Assembly (NCBI GenBank): GCA_963829965.1
Contig: CAWHLK010000055.1
Coordinates: forward strand, 6,871 to 70,870
Source: DASXZH01 sp963829965
GTDB taxonomy: Bacteria; Armatimonadota; Fimbriimonadia; Fimbriimonadales; Fimbriimonadaceae
Direction of reading: 5' to 3'
Length of the DNA: 64,000 bases
The translations under genes were made by a program, and so were the position numbers. Every line of letters begins with the position of its first letter. Position 1 is the stretch's first letter. Positions 34,504 to 44,247 of this stretch are shown one piece after another. The notes under the pieces were generated by a model. That model was not told the DNA's origin. It saw only the letters and a list, made by a program, of their open reading frames with translations, and did no database searches.

Positions 34504-36956
34504 ATGCCATTTTTCTGGCGAGAACTTAGAATATCCCGCTGCAAGGGGTTCTTGCTCATAGCCTTTCTGGCCGCCTGCATCTCCGTTGCCCAAGCGCAAC
34601 ATAGGCAAGATCTCGTGCTTTGGGGCATTGCCCTTAACGAAAACAGCCAGGGCCGTCAGGCGGTGATCCACGAGTTCGAACGAAGACACCCGCAGTACAA
34701 CGTCCGAGCGATCACCTTGGGTGCGGGGGGCATGGACCCTCAGAAGCTCATGACCAGCATCGTCGGCGGCGTTCCGCCGGATGTCATCGTCCAGGACCGC
34801 TTCACGATCTCGGATTGGGCCAGTAGAGGAGCGTTCATCGCCCTGGACAAACTCATGGCGGACGACAAAGGCCTAGACCCGCTCACCCCGAATCCCGCTG
34901 ATTACTATCCCGCAACCTGGGAAGAAGTCACCTACGGGGGCCATGTTTACGGGATACCTGCGGAAGCCGATAACCGCGCCCTCTACTGGAACCGCGCCCT
35001 GTTCAAAGCCAACGCGGATAAACTCAAGGCCGCCGGCCTGGACCCAACCCGCCCTCCCCAAACTTGGAGCCAACTCCTCGCCTATTCCAAAGCGCTCACC
35101 GTTTTCAATCCGGACGGAAGCCTAAAGATTGCCGGCTTTATGCCCAACTACGGCAACTCCTGGCTGTACATGTACGCATTCCAGAACAACGCACTATTCC
35201 TCGCAAATAAGGGGAGGATCTGCACCGCCGATACCCCCGAATCCGAAGGAGCCCTTCAGTTCATCGTGGATGGCTACAAACTCCTCGGCGGCTACGTGAA
35301 TGCCCACGAGTTCGAAAACGGGTTCCTCAGCAACGAAAACGATCCTTTCATCCGCGGCCAGGTCGCTATGAAGATCGATGGCAGTTGGGAACTCAACATT
35401 CTCTCAACGGATGCCCCATCGCTGGACTTCGCAGTCGCTCCCGCACCCGTCCCGGATGACCGCTTTGCTCACAAGGGCCGTTTTGCGGACGAAAAGGACA
35501 CGTTCATCACGTGGACCGGCGGTTATTCCTATGCTATGCCGCGCGGCGCGCGAAATGAAAGGGCAGCTTGGGAGTTCATCAAATTTGCTACCAGCCTTGA
35601 AGGACGAATGATCGAGGCCGCCGGCCAAGCCGAGTGGGCGCAATACAAGCGCCGAACCTACGTTTTCGAACCTCAATCCAACAGAGTGGCCAACATGGCT
35701 CTTCTCTCCAAGTATCTTCCGGCAGACCCTCGCCTGGCGGAAGGCCTTAAAACCCACATCGAACTTATGACCCATAGCCGGGTCCGGCCCGTCACCTTTG
35801 TGGGGCAACTACTGTGGAATGAACTCCAGCGCGCGCTGGAGAACGCCTGCCTTGGCAAGCTTACGCCGAAAGCCGCCCTACAGAGAGCGCAACAAACGGT
35901 GCAGGTGGATTTGGATGCGTATTACTCCCACGACACACACCCACTTGCCGATTTGGATCGGGTCACAAAGGCCATGCTGGCGCTTGGCGCCGTCCTTCTC
36001 GTGACCATTTTCGTTGTCTACAGCCGCTTGAGAATGACCCGGTTGAAAAGGCACGAAGCCCGCTGGGCTTATTTCCTGATCTCGCCGTGGGTTCTTGGAT
36101 TCGCGATCTTCACCTTGGGTCCGATGATCGCGTCCCTCGTGCTCAGCTTCACCGAATACAACGAACTGACCGACGCTCGCTGGGTCGGGTTTGCCAACTA
36201 CGCCGCGATGGCAACCTCCGACCATGTGAACGTCTGGAAGGCGTTTTCGAACGCTTTTTATCTCGCGGGGGTGGGAGTGCCGCTCGGCGCCTTTACCGGT
36301 CTGGCTATCGCCACCCTGCTCAACACCAACGTTCGCGGCATCGCCTGGTATCGCACCCTCTTCTATATGCCGGCCATCGTGCCAACCATCCCCAGCGCAA
36401 TTCTGTGGACCTGGGTCTTGGCCTCCGATCCTTCACGTGGGCTGGTTAACTCGATATGGCAGCACACGATCCAGCCATGGCTCAGTTTGCCTCCTCCCGG
36501 CTGGCTTCAAGCCGAACCTTGGGCCAAGCCGGCATTGATCGCAATGGGTGTCTGGGGCGCAGGAAGCGGCATGATTCTGTGGCTGGCGGGCCTGAAAGGC
36601 GTGCCCAAATCGCTTTATGAAGCCTCCGAATTGGACGGCGCGGGGCCGCGCCAGCAGTTCTTCGCCATCACTCTGCCCCAACTAAGCCCAATCCTTTTTT
36701 TCAACATCGTGGTCGGCTTCATCGGAGCGCTGCAAGAGTTCGACCGCATTTACGTGATGCGAGGCACAACAGAAACCGTCGGGCCAGGGGATTCCCTCCT
36801 TATGCCGGTCTACTATCTGTTCCAAAATGCCTTCGGCTACTTCAAAACCGGCTATGCAAGCGCGCTGGCGTGGGCCCTGTTCCTTCTCATTCTCGCCCTC
36901 ACTGCCATCCAATTCAGCTGGCGCCTCGATGGGTGCAATACGAGGCTGATTCATGA
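34504..36956 (+). CDS. ABC importer: extracellular solute-binding protein fused to MalF-type permease (frameshifted at 3' end)
   Basis: One polypeptide of about 817 aa. Residues 1-32 are a signal peptide (FLLIAFLAACISVAQAQ). Residues about 33-470 form a family 1 sugar-binding protein (LVLWGIALNENSQGRQAVIH, VGGVPPDVIVQDRF, KIDGSWELNIL, FITWTGGYSYAMPRGARN). Residues about 490 onward are membrane helices with the permease motif (WAYFLISPWVLGFAIFTLGP and EAA loop EASELDGAGPRQQFFAITLP). The last 13 codons need one missing base at about 36915; then it ends LAPRWVQYEADS and overlaps the next gene by ATGA. Fusions of binding protein and permease are uncommon. No ATPase gene is in the window. Confidence 0.85.
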
Positions 36957-38651
36957 CCTCGGTGGCCCTGTACATCGTCTCCCTGCTCGCAAGTTGGGCC
37001 GGTGTTGCCGCGCTGGTAATTTCCATTGCCAGGCTTGCAACCTGGGCCCTAGCTGGAAGGCAATCCACCGACTTAGTCCTATTCATTCGCAGTTTGGCTG
37101 CAGCCGCGATTTGTCTCCTCTTCGGCGCAGTGACTCAGAAAGGCAGGCCCTTTTTTGATTTCCCTGTGGTCTGGCCTATCATGCCCTTCACCGCGTGGGC
37201 AGCGGCCACTTGTTTTCTTGCCGCCTTCTATCTTATCTTCAAAGGGCTGGTGGGCCAGCGCGCTTTCGGGCCCGCAGCCCTGTGGCTTGTCGCCGCCTCA
37301 GGGTTCGGGATCTTTCAATGGCGAATTGGCGGCCCCATCTTGTTCGCCCGAGGTTCCATTCCATTCTCGCCCATTTGGGCAGTTACCCTTCTCATTCTGG
37401 CCGGACTGGCCACATTTGCAATGGCGAACGTCCAGAAGGCAGCGCGCGCACATCGCGTTGCCAAGCTCATCGCCACGCACCTCGCTTTGGCGGCGGGCAG
37501 CGTCGTCTTTGGAATCCCCTTCGCCTGGCTGCTTATAACGAGCTTTAAGGAGGAACGAGGACATGGTCTCTTCCAGTGGACTTATATGGGCTCCGCAGGT
37601 TCAGGAGACGGTTTCCACTTTTGCCGCTTACCCGCCAATCTTTGTGACGAACTACCAAGGCCGCGAGGTTCGCGGAACTATCATGTCTCAATTGGCGAAC
37701 GGTGATGACCGGCTGGAGGTAGTGGAACCAGATGGCTTGCAAGGCCTTGTGGTTGACCGCGCGCCCAGTGCCATCCGCCAAGTGCCCGTGCCCGCACCTG
37801 TGGTCACAGGTTCATTCCAAGACCAACCAGTCACCGGAATGGTCATTCGCGAATTCGATGATGGCAGCCAACAAGTTCAAATCCTCAGGCCCGCTTCGCT
37901 CAAAGGCAAAGAGTTCAAGGATATTTCAGCCAACCTGACCCCAGTTCGACATTTTGGACTTCACGTCAAGAACTACACCGATGCGCTGGGTTATTTTCCA
38001 CCGGAGTCGGACTACGGCCTCGTTTACGTCAAGAACTCCCTCATCATCGTGGTCATGAGCGTCATCGGCACGCTCCTTTCCTCAAGCGTTGTCGCCTATG
38101 CCTTCTCTCGCCTCCGGTTCCCCGCCCGCGATTTTCTTTTCGGCCTTCTCCTGAGCACGATGATGCTGCCTAGCGCCGTAACCCTCCTGCCAAAGTTCCT
38201 CATATTTCGCGACCTCGGCTGGATCGACACCCTCCTGCCATTATGGGCGCCTGCGTTTTTCGCCAGCGCCTTCAATGTGTTCATGCTGCGCCAGTTCTTC
38301 CGGTCCATCCCGGTCGAGTTGGAGGACTCCGCCAAAATCGATGGCTGCGGATATCTGCGAAGTTACTGGTCGGTCATGCTCCCTCAGATCAAGCCGGCGC
38401 TCGCGGTGGTTGCCATCTGGACTTTCATCGGCTCTTGGAATGATTTCATGGGGCCGCTGATCTACATCAACTCGCCGGAACGCATGCCGATCAGCTATGC
38501 GGTGCAAATCTTCTCCAGCGATCACGGCACCCTGCCCGGGCTCACCATGGCGGTGGCAACCATGGCCGTCGTCCCTGTGATTCTCCTCTTCTTCTTCGCC
38601 CAGCGCTATTTCATCGATGGAGTCACGCTGAGTGGATTCGGCGGGAAGTAA
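36953..38651 (+). CDS. ABC sugar permease, MalG-type, with extra N-terminal and inserted regions (frameshifted)
   Basis: A large permease of about 565 aa. The first 200 residues have several helices not seen in standard MalG (TSVALYIVSLLASWAGVAALVISI and others), ending with the usual first-helix start FAWLLITSFKEE. The frame changes at about 37555; one extra base is present and its removal gives KEEEDMVSSSGLIW. Then about 110 residues form a soluble insert with beta repeats (GREVRGTIMSQLANGDDRLEV, VTGMVIREFDDGSQQVQIL), which resembles small beta barrels. The family core follows, with the EAA loop ELEDSAKIDGCGYLRSYWSVMLPQ and a C-terminus VTLSGFGGK. It is the partner of the fused subunit upstream (ATGA overlap). 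Confidence 0.85.
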
Positions 38652-39182
38652 CTACTTGCGAACCGGAATCTGAATATGGACGTTCCCCCCAAAGACCGCA
38701 TCCAACACATCACCCAGCCAATCGGTGCCGCCAATCGCAACGCTCACTTTATCGAGTCCCGCCGGACCAACAAAAACTACTCTCCTCGTAACAGACTCGC
38801 CCTGGGGCGCGACGCTGATCTCAGCCAGTTGTGGAGAGCCCAGAGAGGAATCCAGGGCCGCCTGCGCCTCCGGCGCCCGCTGTAACGGGACATTGTCCGG
38901 CCCGTACAGTCTAAAGATCTGGGGCTTGAAATCGTAGTCGACCCGCCTCGCATAATTGGTCACTCGCGCGTCAAATAGGTAGAACACCCGTCCAGCGGGC
39001 GCCGCGACTCCCCCAACGCTCGGAACGGCCCGCAGGTTAGACACGCCAAAGCCGAAATCGTCGTAAGTGATTTCCTTCGATTCTTCAACAAATGCGGGCT
39101 CTGAAAGCGTCCGCACCAAGAAAAAGCCGGCAAGCGTAAGGGTCAATAAGCCTCCAATAAGCAATGCCAATTTCTTTCTCAT
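38652..39182 (-). CDS. Secreted or membrane-anchored DUF4352-like protein
   Basis: A 176-aa product with an N-terminal hydrophobic segment (KKLALLIGGLLTLTLAGFFLV) and a beta-rich extracellular domain of the telokin/DUF4352 kind (GVAAPAGRVFYLFDARVTN..VDYDFKPQIFRLYG). The ATG at 39182 is followed by the membrane segment; an in-frame start 9 codons earlier adds nothing conserved. It overlaps the 3' end of the HTH regulator by 4 bp, so the three genes 40143-38652 form one operon. The stop meets the permease stop without a gap. Confidence 0.6.
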   Translation of the reverse strand: MRKKLALLIGGLLTLTLAGFFLVRTLSEPAFVEESKEITYDDFGFGVSNLRAVPSVGGVAAPAGRVFYLFDARVTNYARRVDYDFKPQIFRLYGPDNVPLQRAPEAQAALDSSLGSPQLAEISVAPQGESVTRRVVFVGPAGLDKVSVAIGGTDWLGDVLDAVFGGNVHIQIPVRK

Positions 39183-39526
39183 TTGTTTCCCCCCAAAACC
39201 GACACCCATTCCTCGAGCGCCTGAACGTATCGTTCAAAAGCCGCTTGCCCCTCATCCGTAATTGACACTTCGGTGTATGGCTTTTTGCCTTTGAAGCCCT
39301 TCTCCAGAAGGATGAGCCTTTTTCGCTCCAAGTTGGAAAGATGGGAGGATAGATTCCCGTCCGTTAGACCCAGTTCTTGTTTTAGATCCAAAAAACTCAG
39401 CTTGCGCGCGGAAACCAAGCAAGCGACAATGGACAAGCGAGACCTTTGGCCGAACACTTCTTCCAAAGGTCCAACCGCTTCGGTAAAGACTTTCGTGGCC
39501 GCGACCGCCGAAAGGGCCACTACCAT
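39179..39526 (-). CDS. Winged-helix transcriptional regulator
   Basis: A 115-aa regulator with the winged-helix domain: LVSARKLSFLDLKQELGLTDGNLSSHLSNLERKRLILLEKGFKGKKPYTEV, which is the ArsR/MarR-like pattern of proteins grouped as winged helix DNA-binding domain. The ATG at 39526 overlaps the preceding membrane protein gene by 7 bp. It is probably the local regulator of the operon; the palindromes at 40141-40169 in front of the operon are candidate binding sites. Confidence 0.75.
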   Translation of the reverse strand: MVVALSAVAATKVFTEAVGPLEEVFGQRSRLSIVACLVSARKLSFLDLKQELGLTDGNLSSHLSNLERKRLILLEKGFKGKKPYTEVSITDEGQAAFERYVQALEEWVSVLGGNK

Positions 39527-40143
39527 CCCTCGCGGCGGGCAACCACCACACCGTAGACAATATGCAGACAACCGAAGCTAAACATAAACATAACAAGACC
39601 AAATTGGGCTCGAACTAGCCCAACAGGTCCAAAGCTCTGCGTAAACAGTGCGAAAGCGCCCAGAAGAACAAAGGACCAGCCAAGCATAGATACTTCGCGC
39701 GGCGCTGAAATGCCGAGTGCGGCAATCGCGCTGCCGTAGGCAAGCATCCAATAGGGATATAGCAAGTCCTGCTGACCAGCGTGAATGAAACAAATCGATA
39801 TTGCGATCCCGGAAATGAGCGCAGGTAAAGCGACGCGGGCCATGTGCCTGGTGAGTCGCACAATGACGGCCTTTTCAACCAGATTCTCCCGCCGGCGGGT
39901 GGACACATAGTCCGTTCCCAACGAGAGCGCGATTACGGCCAGCCAAGTAATCGCGAACCCCATCGGCTTTTGCCCGGCGGGCAGCCCAAGCGTGTACACC
40001 CGCATGAAGACAGCCCCAAGAATTGCGTAAACACCGCCAAATACGCCTGACAAGCCCGCGAAATTGGAATATCGCTTCGAACGCTCCATGTAGCTTCGAA
40101 TGACTCGCAGATCGCCTTCTGCTTGAGAAACAAGATTATCCAC
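39520..40143 (-). CDS. Hypothetical multi-pass membrane protein
   Basis: A 207-aa product with six likely membrane helices (residues about 27-50, 60-78, 100-120, 128-145, 150-170, 175-198), preceded by a polar N-terminus with SQAEGDLRVIRSYMERSKRYSNF. The family is not recognised, but similar membrane proteins often precede a winged-helix regulator of the kind encoded next. GTG 40143 is the first start and lies inside a palindrome. First gene of an operon with the regulator and DUF4352-like protein. Confidence 0.65.
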   Translation of the reverse strand: MDNLVSQAEGDLRVIRSYMERSKRYSNFAGLSGVFGGVYAILGAVFMRVYTLGLPAGQKPMGFAITWLAVIALSLGTDYVSTRRRENLVEKAVIVRLTRHMARVALPALISGIAISICFIHAGQQDLLYPYWMLAYGSAIAALGISAPREVSMLGWSFVLLGAFALFTQSFGPVGLVRAQFGLVMFMFSFGCLHIVYGVVVARREGW

Positions 40144-40169
40144 AAAGCACTTTGTGACACAAAGCTTTG
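40141..40169. promoter_or_regulatory. Tandem palindromes in front of the winged-helix operon
   Basis: CACAAAG-CA-CTTTGTG (40141-40156) is a 7-bp perfect inverted repeat, followed by CAAAGCTTTG (40160-40169), a perfect 10-bp palindrome. They overlap the GTG start of the membrane protein and the gap to the deacetylase. TTGACA on the minus strand (complement of 40175-40180) lies just upstream, consistent with an autoregulated promoter. Confidence 0.45.
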
Positions 40170-40205
40170 ACCGTTGTCAAGTCCGTTGCGTAATTAGAAC
40201 AGTTA

Positions 40206-40934
40206 ATGACTCAGGCCAACATCGAGATTCCGATCCTTATGTATCACCGAATCGGCGAGCGGCTCAAGAATCTCTGGTCAAGGACCAGTATGTGCCTCTA
40301 TCCCTGTTTGAGCGCCAATTGGCCACGCTCCAAAAAGCGGGTTACACCTCGGTATCACTGGATGAGATGCGTTCCCACTTGCTTGGGGGCAAACCGGTCA
40401 ATGGCAAACCCATCGTTATCACCTTCGATGATGGCTATGAAAGTTTCGCCACTCATGCATTGCCCGCCCTAAAAAGAATTTGGAATGAAGGCAACGGTTT
40501 TCCTCGTAGCCAACTGCGTGGGGCACACAAATCGATGGGATGAGGCGAAGGGAGATGTATCCGAGCGCCTTATGGACTGGGACCAGATTCGCGCCGCCCG
40601 TGAAGCGGGCACTGAAATCGGCGCCCACACTTTAACCCACCCGGACCTCAGATTCTGCGACGATGCCCTTGTCCAGCGCGAGATCGCCGGTTCCAAGGCC
40701 ATGATCGAAGAATATCTCAACGAGCCCATTCACTGGTTCTCCTATCCCTACGGCAAGCACTTGGAGCGAGAAGAGAGACTTGTGCAGGAAGCCGGTTTCC
40801 TAGGCGCCACGGGCACCGACAAGCACACGAACACCCAGAAGACCGATCCCTACGCCCTTGGCCGAGTTAACGTAAGAGCTACAAGTTCGCCCGCGTATCT
40901 GATGCACAAACTCCGCAAGGCTTCCCATGCCTGA
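40206..40934 (+). CDS. Polysaccharide deacetylase (NodB family, twice frameshifted)
   Basis: Removes acetyl groups from polysaccharides such as peptidoglycan or chitooligomers (CE4). The parts lie in three frames: ANIEIPILMYHRIGE (start at ATG 40206), then KPIVITFDDGYESFATHALPALKR (Asp pair of the TFDDG motif), then MKATVFLVANCVG, GTEIGAHTLTHPDL (His-x-x-x-His zinc motif) and IHWFSYPYGKH. A missing base at about 40259 and an extra base at about 40484 separate them; combined length is about 242 aa, normal for the family. It overlaps the glycosyltransferase start by 8 bp. There is no signal peptide. Confidence 0.85.
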
Positions 40935-42003
40935 TCGACTCAAGATCCTCCAGTTCGTGCGCGGATCGGAGCGCTACGGGGCTTCGGTAAGCATTCGAAA
41001 CCTCTGCCATGAGTTGAAAACCCGCGGACATGAAGTAGTGCCGGTTTTGTATAAGAATCGTGGGCTAGGATCAGACATATTGGAAGATTTTCGCGTGATG
41101 GAACTTGCTCCTTCCAGCAAGTTCAGCCTTCGCGGATTGATGCAGGTGCGCGAACTTTTTAAGCGCGAAAAACCGGATATCGTTCATACCCATCTGTCCA
41201 ACGCCACGCTTCTCGGCAGTTTCGCCGGCCGCATGGCAGAAATCCCCGTCATCAGCACCGTTCACGGTATGAACAGCCGCTGGACCTACAGCTTCGCAAA
41301 CCGCCTGATCACGGTCTCGGAAGCGGCAAAGCAGCATCTGGTGCGCCAAGGCATTCCAGCCTCCAAGATTTCGGTCGCATACAATGGAATCGCTATTCCG
41401 GCGTGCGAAACGCTCAAGGATGGTTCAGAATTACGTAAAGAATCAGGCTTGTTGCCTGAACATATCGTGCTTGCAACGATATCTCGCGCGGATTACGGAA
41501 AGGGTATCCAAGATGCCGTCGCCGCTGTCGCCATGCTTGCCAGGCGGCATCCTCAGATCCAATACCTCTTTGCTGGGGAAGGAGAATGCGTCGAGGCCCT
41601 CCAAGCCCAAGCCACCAAGCTGCAGATCCAAGACCGGGTTCATTTTCTTGGCTACCGCACCGATGTTTTCGATATTCTCTCCGCGGTCGATGTTTTCCTC
41701 TTCCCTTCTCTCAAGGAGGCGATGGGGATCTCCATGATCGAAGCGATGGCGATGGGCGTTCCCGTGATCGCCTCCCGAACGGGAGGCATTCCGGAAGTCG
41801 TAGACTCGGAAACGGGCATCTTAACCCCGCCCGGCAATGCCGCTGCGCTTGCGGAAGCGGTGGACTGTCTTCTGGAAGACCCAACCAATATGCGCGCCAT
41901 GGGCGAGCGCGCCCGGCAACGGGCGCTCGAAAGATTCAGTTTGGCTGCTTCAGCGGACCAGGTCGAGCAAGCCTATGCGGTGCTGTTGAACGCTAAGCGT
42001 TAG
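40927..42003 (+). CDS. Glycosyltransferase family 4
   Basis: Cytoplasmic or membrane-associated retaining glycosyltransferase of 358 aa. The N-domain begins KILQFVRGSERYGASVSIRNL and the C-domain has the donor-binding EAMGISMIEAMAMGVPVIASRTGGIPEVV motif and TGILTPPGN (GT-B, EX7E). VHTHLSNATLLGS is the typical middle strand. The sugar donor and acceptor are unknown. It forms a pair with the deacetylase upstream, a common combination in capsule or O-antigen-like synthesis. Confidence 0.9.
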   Translation: MPDRLKILQFVRGSERYGASVSIRNLCHELKTRGHEVVPVLYKNRGLGSDILEDFRVMELAPSSKFSLRGLMQVRELFKREKPDIVHTHLSNATLLGSFAGRMAEIPVISTVHGMNSRWTYSFANRLITVSEAAKQHLVRQGIPASKISVAYNGIAIPACETLKDGSELRKESGLLPEHIVLATISRADYGKGIQDAVAAVAMLARRHPQIQYLFAGEGECVEALQAQATKLQIQDRVHFLGYRTDVFDILSAVDVFLFPSLKEAMGISMIEAMAMGVPVIASRTGGIPEVVDSETGILTPPGNAAALAEAVDCLLEDPTNMRAMGERARQRALERFSLAASADQVEQAYAVLLNAKR

Positions 42004-42543
42004 TGGCAACAATCTCATACCGCGCCCCATCTTTCCCAAGGTGACTCTCAAAAAGTGCAATCGTTGCGAGTTGAACTTGCAATCTTGGTCCTGGAAACAA
42101 GGGTGCGGGCCGGGAGTTCTTCCGACAACGGCCGAAGGTCACATGCAGCCTTAGAGCCTTATGAATCTCGCCGCCCTGTTCCCGGGCGAGCAGGGTAAGA
42201 GGGCCGTCCGACTCACCCCCTTCACCTCTCAGCAGTTGACGTTCCAAATTTGCCGCCCTATCGCAGGAACCGATAACTCGAGAGCGAGCGCGCTCATCCC
42301 CAACTTAACCGTGCGGAAACTTACCGCTTCCATGGAAGGCAAATCAACGCGTTGTATCAACCCGGCCATCCATTTCTTCCGCTCATTCGAAACGGAGGGA
42401 TAGAAGAGAAGCGTAACGTGCAGATGGTGCGTGGGAACAAGCTTCACATCATAGTCTTGATACTTTTCCTCCGCCCAGCCACGGATATTTAGCGCTGCAT
42501 CCGCCGCTATCGGAAAGCCAACAAACAGCCGATGCGATTCCAC
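41993..42543 (-). CDS. thpR: RNA 2',3'-cyclic phosphodiesterase (2'-5' RNA ligase family, frameshifted)
   Basis: Two His-x-Thr motifs define the family: HLHVTLLF (about residue 41) and LHVTFGR in the second half. RLFVGFPIAADAAL at the N-terminus and the overall length of about 183 aa match ThpR. The reading frame changes at about 42257; one missing base restores PAIG-AANLERQLL. The start ATG 42543 is 2 bp after the TetR stop, so both are likely in one operon. Its 3' end overlaps the convergent glycosyltransferase by 11 bp. Confidence 0.85.
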
Positions 42544-42545
42544 AA

Positions 42546-43190
42546 TTAAGGACTCTCAACTCTAAGGTAACTCAAAAGCATGGCTGCCAGTTCATCCTCG
42601 ATTTCCTTTTCCGAACGATCTACCAGGATGGACCAAAGCGAGGAAGGCTCAAACGCCCGGAGTTCCAGCGCAGAGGCGATCACCAGAATCCCCATATCCG
42701 CCCTTTTCTTGAATGCAGTCCGTGAGCCTTCGGCAATGCAAACCGACAGCGCAGCGGTGATGGCTCTAAAATTCTCTGCGATCAATTCCTGTGCCCCGTG
42801 TTTGAACTCCTCATTGCCGGGCTGATCAATGAAGCGCATCATCCCTTGCAGCAGCCGCGGCATGGATTGATACTGCCAAGTGACAAGATGAACGATATCC
42901 CGAACCGCCTCTTCGAGGGTTTTCTCGCGGTACGACTCCTTGGTGAATCTGGCATTCGTGCCCTCCGAACTCCTCTCCAGAAGCCTAGAGAATGCTGCGC
43001 GTAGCAGCCCGTCCTTATCTTTGAATCGACGATAAATGCTCGCCGGCGCCACGCCAGCTGCAGTGGATATTCGCGGAACGGTTGCGCCGTCCAGTCCGTG
43101 CTCGACCAGGACTTCTAAAGTCGCCTTAAGAAGCTTATTTTGGGTTTGCCTGCTGCGGTCTTGTTGAGGCGGTTGAAATTGCTCCTCCAT
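42546..43190 (-). CDS. TetR family transcriptional regulator
   Basis: A 214-aa regulator with the TetR_N HTH (LLKATLEVLVEHGLDGATVPRISTAAGVAPASIYRRFKDKDGLLRAAF, about residues 20-67; recognition helix PASIYRRF) and a helical ligand-binding domain. The divergent CPBP protease gene starts within 70 bp, and a TetR-like palindrome overlaps its start, so this pair is the obvious target. Confidence 0.9.
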   Translation of the reverse strand: MEEQFQPPQQDRSRQTQNKLLKATLEVLVEHGLDGATVPRISTAAGVAPASIYRRFKDKDGLLRAAFSRLLERSSEGTNARFTKESYREKTLEEAVRDIVHLVTWQYQSMPRLLQGMMRFIDQPGNEEFKHGAQELIAENFRAITAALSVCIAEGSRTAFKKRADMGILVIASALELRAFEPSSLWSILVDRSEKEIEDELAAMLLSYLRVESP

Positions 43191-43225
43191 TATTGATTTT
43201 AGTGGCGCCCTAGCAAAATTATGGC

Positions 43226-43253
43226 TCGAAATCAGTCAGATTTGCAATATAAT
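43226..43253 (+). promoter_or_regulatory. Promoter of the CPBP protease gene, possibly leaderless
   Basis: A perfect TATAAT (43248-43253) with a weaker -35 TCGAAA (43226-43231) 16 bp upstream. The expected transcript start, about 7 bp later, falls on the in-frame GTG at 43260. If ATG 43221 is used instead, this promoter would lie inside the gene. Confidence 0.45.
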
Positions 43254-43256
43254 AGG

Positions 43257-43272
43257 AATGTGAATACACATT
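43257..43272. promoter_or_regulatory. TetR-type operator palindrome
   Basis: AATGTG-AATA-CACATT is a perfect 6-bp inverted repeat with 4-bp spacer, placed directly downstream of TATAAT and overlapping the GTG 43260. Its location between the divergent TetR and CPBP genes is typical for an autoregulated TetR operator. Confidence 0.5.
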
Positions 43273-44018
43273 TACATCTGTGGTGGCTTCAAACCGGGAT
43301 TGTGATATTCCTTGCTCTTGTCGCACCCATCCTCGATGCATTCCACTCCCGGCGGTTGAGGCAGCACTGCACTTCCAAGGAGCGCGTTCAACACTACATG
43401 GTTGTGCTCACAGGTTCCCTCGTCCTCGCTTTAGCCGCAGTTTGGATGCTAGGCCCGCCAGCCGTTCTCACCGCAGGCGGGAGCCTCAATGATGCGCAAG
43501 GGCCGTTGGCAAACGCCATGCTCCGAATAGCGCTGCTGGCACTCGCTGCGGCTTTTCTCTACTTGGCCGCAATCCCCTCCATTAAGAGCCTTCGGAACCC
43601 CAAGATCTTTGCCGCCTATGCGCGGGCGATAAAAAAGTCTCAGTTTAGTTTCCTCTTCCCTACCACCGTGGCGGAAAGAAAGTGGTTCGCCGCTCTTAGC
43701 ATCAATGCGGGGCTCTGCGAAGAGATCATTTTTCGTTCGTACCTTACCGCTTACTTCCACAATTCCCCCCTCATGCTCGGGCCTTTTTGCGCGCTAGCCG
43801 CTTCCAGCCTGGTCTTTGGACTCAATCACGCGTACCAAGGCTGGTCCGGGATCCTTAAGACGGGCGTTTCAGGCTTAATCCTAGGAATCCTGTTTTTCGC
43901 GACCGGCAGCCTTGCCCTTTGCATGGTATGCCATGCGTTGATGGATCTGCAGGTCTTGTTGATGTTAAAGCCGGACTGGATCGAGGCCCCAGACGCGAGC
44001 GCAACCCACGCAGCCTAA
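43260..44018 (+). CDS. CPBP family intramembrane metalloprotease
   Basis: A membrane protease-like protein (CAAX/bacteriocin processing family), about 252 aa. Motif 1 is EEIIFRSYL (Glu-Glu and Arg), motif 2 is FGLNHAYQGW (His) and motif 3 has CMVCHALMDL (His). Seven or eight hydrophobic segments are seen, beginning IVIFLALVAPILDAF. I prefer GTG 43260 because of the promoter just upstream; an ATG at 43221 is in frame and would add 13 residues. It is divergent from the TetR regulator. Confidence 0.85.
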   Translation: MNTHLHLWWLQTGIVIFLALVAPILDAFHSRRLRQHCTSKERVQHYMVVLTGSLVLALAAVWMLGPPAVLTAGGSLNDAQGPLANAMLRIALLALAAAFLYLAAIPSIKSLRNPKIFAAYARAIKKSQFSFLFPTTVAERKWFAALSINAGLCEEIIFRSYLTAYFHNSPLMLGPFCALAASSLVFGLNHAYQGWSGILKTGVSGLILGILFFATGSLALCMVCHALMDLQVLLMLKPDWIEAPDASATHAA

Positions 44019-44139
44019 GTTAGGTCCAGTTCCACTATTCCTTAGAACTTCCTGGGAATCCAGGCGGACCTGGAACCAAAGAACACCCCAACCCGTTGAA
44101 CTCAATGAAAGCGTACGATTGAGACCTCCCTCTGAAGGC

Positions 44140-44180
44140 CGGGCGACTTCCCTAAGGAAGTCGCCCGATCTGTTTATTGG
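44140..44180 (+). terminator. Intrinsic terminator
   Basis: CGGGCGACTTCC, loop CTAA, GGAAGTCGCCCG is a perfect 12-bp stem (44140-44167) followed by ATCTGTTTATT. It ends the CPBP transcript about 120 bp after its stop. In the gap 44019-44329 I see besides it only the heptamer repeat at 44248-44275 and no gene. Confidence 0.6.
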
Positions 44181-44247
44181 AGGACCGGGAATTCCGTGGT
44201 TGGCGTACCGCCCGATATTGCCATCTAATCCGCCCAGAATAGGCAAG

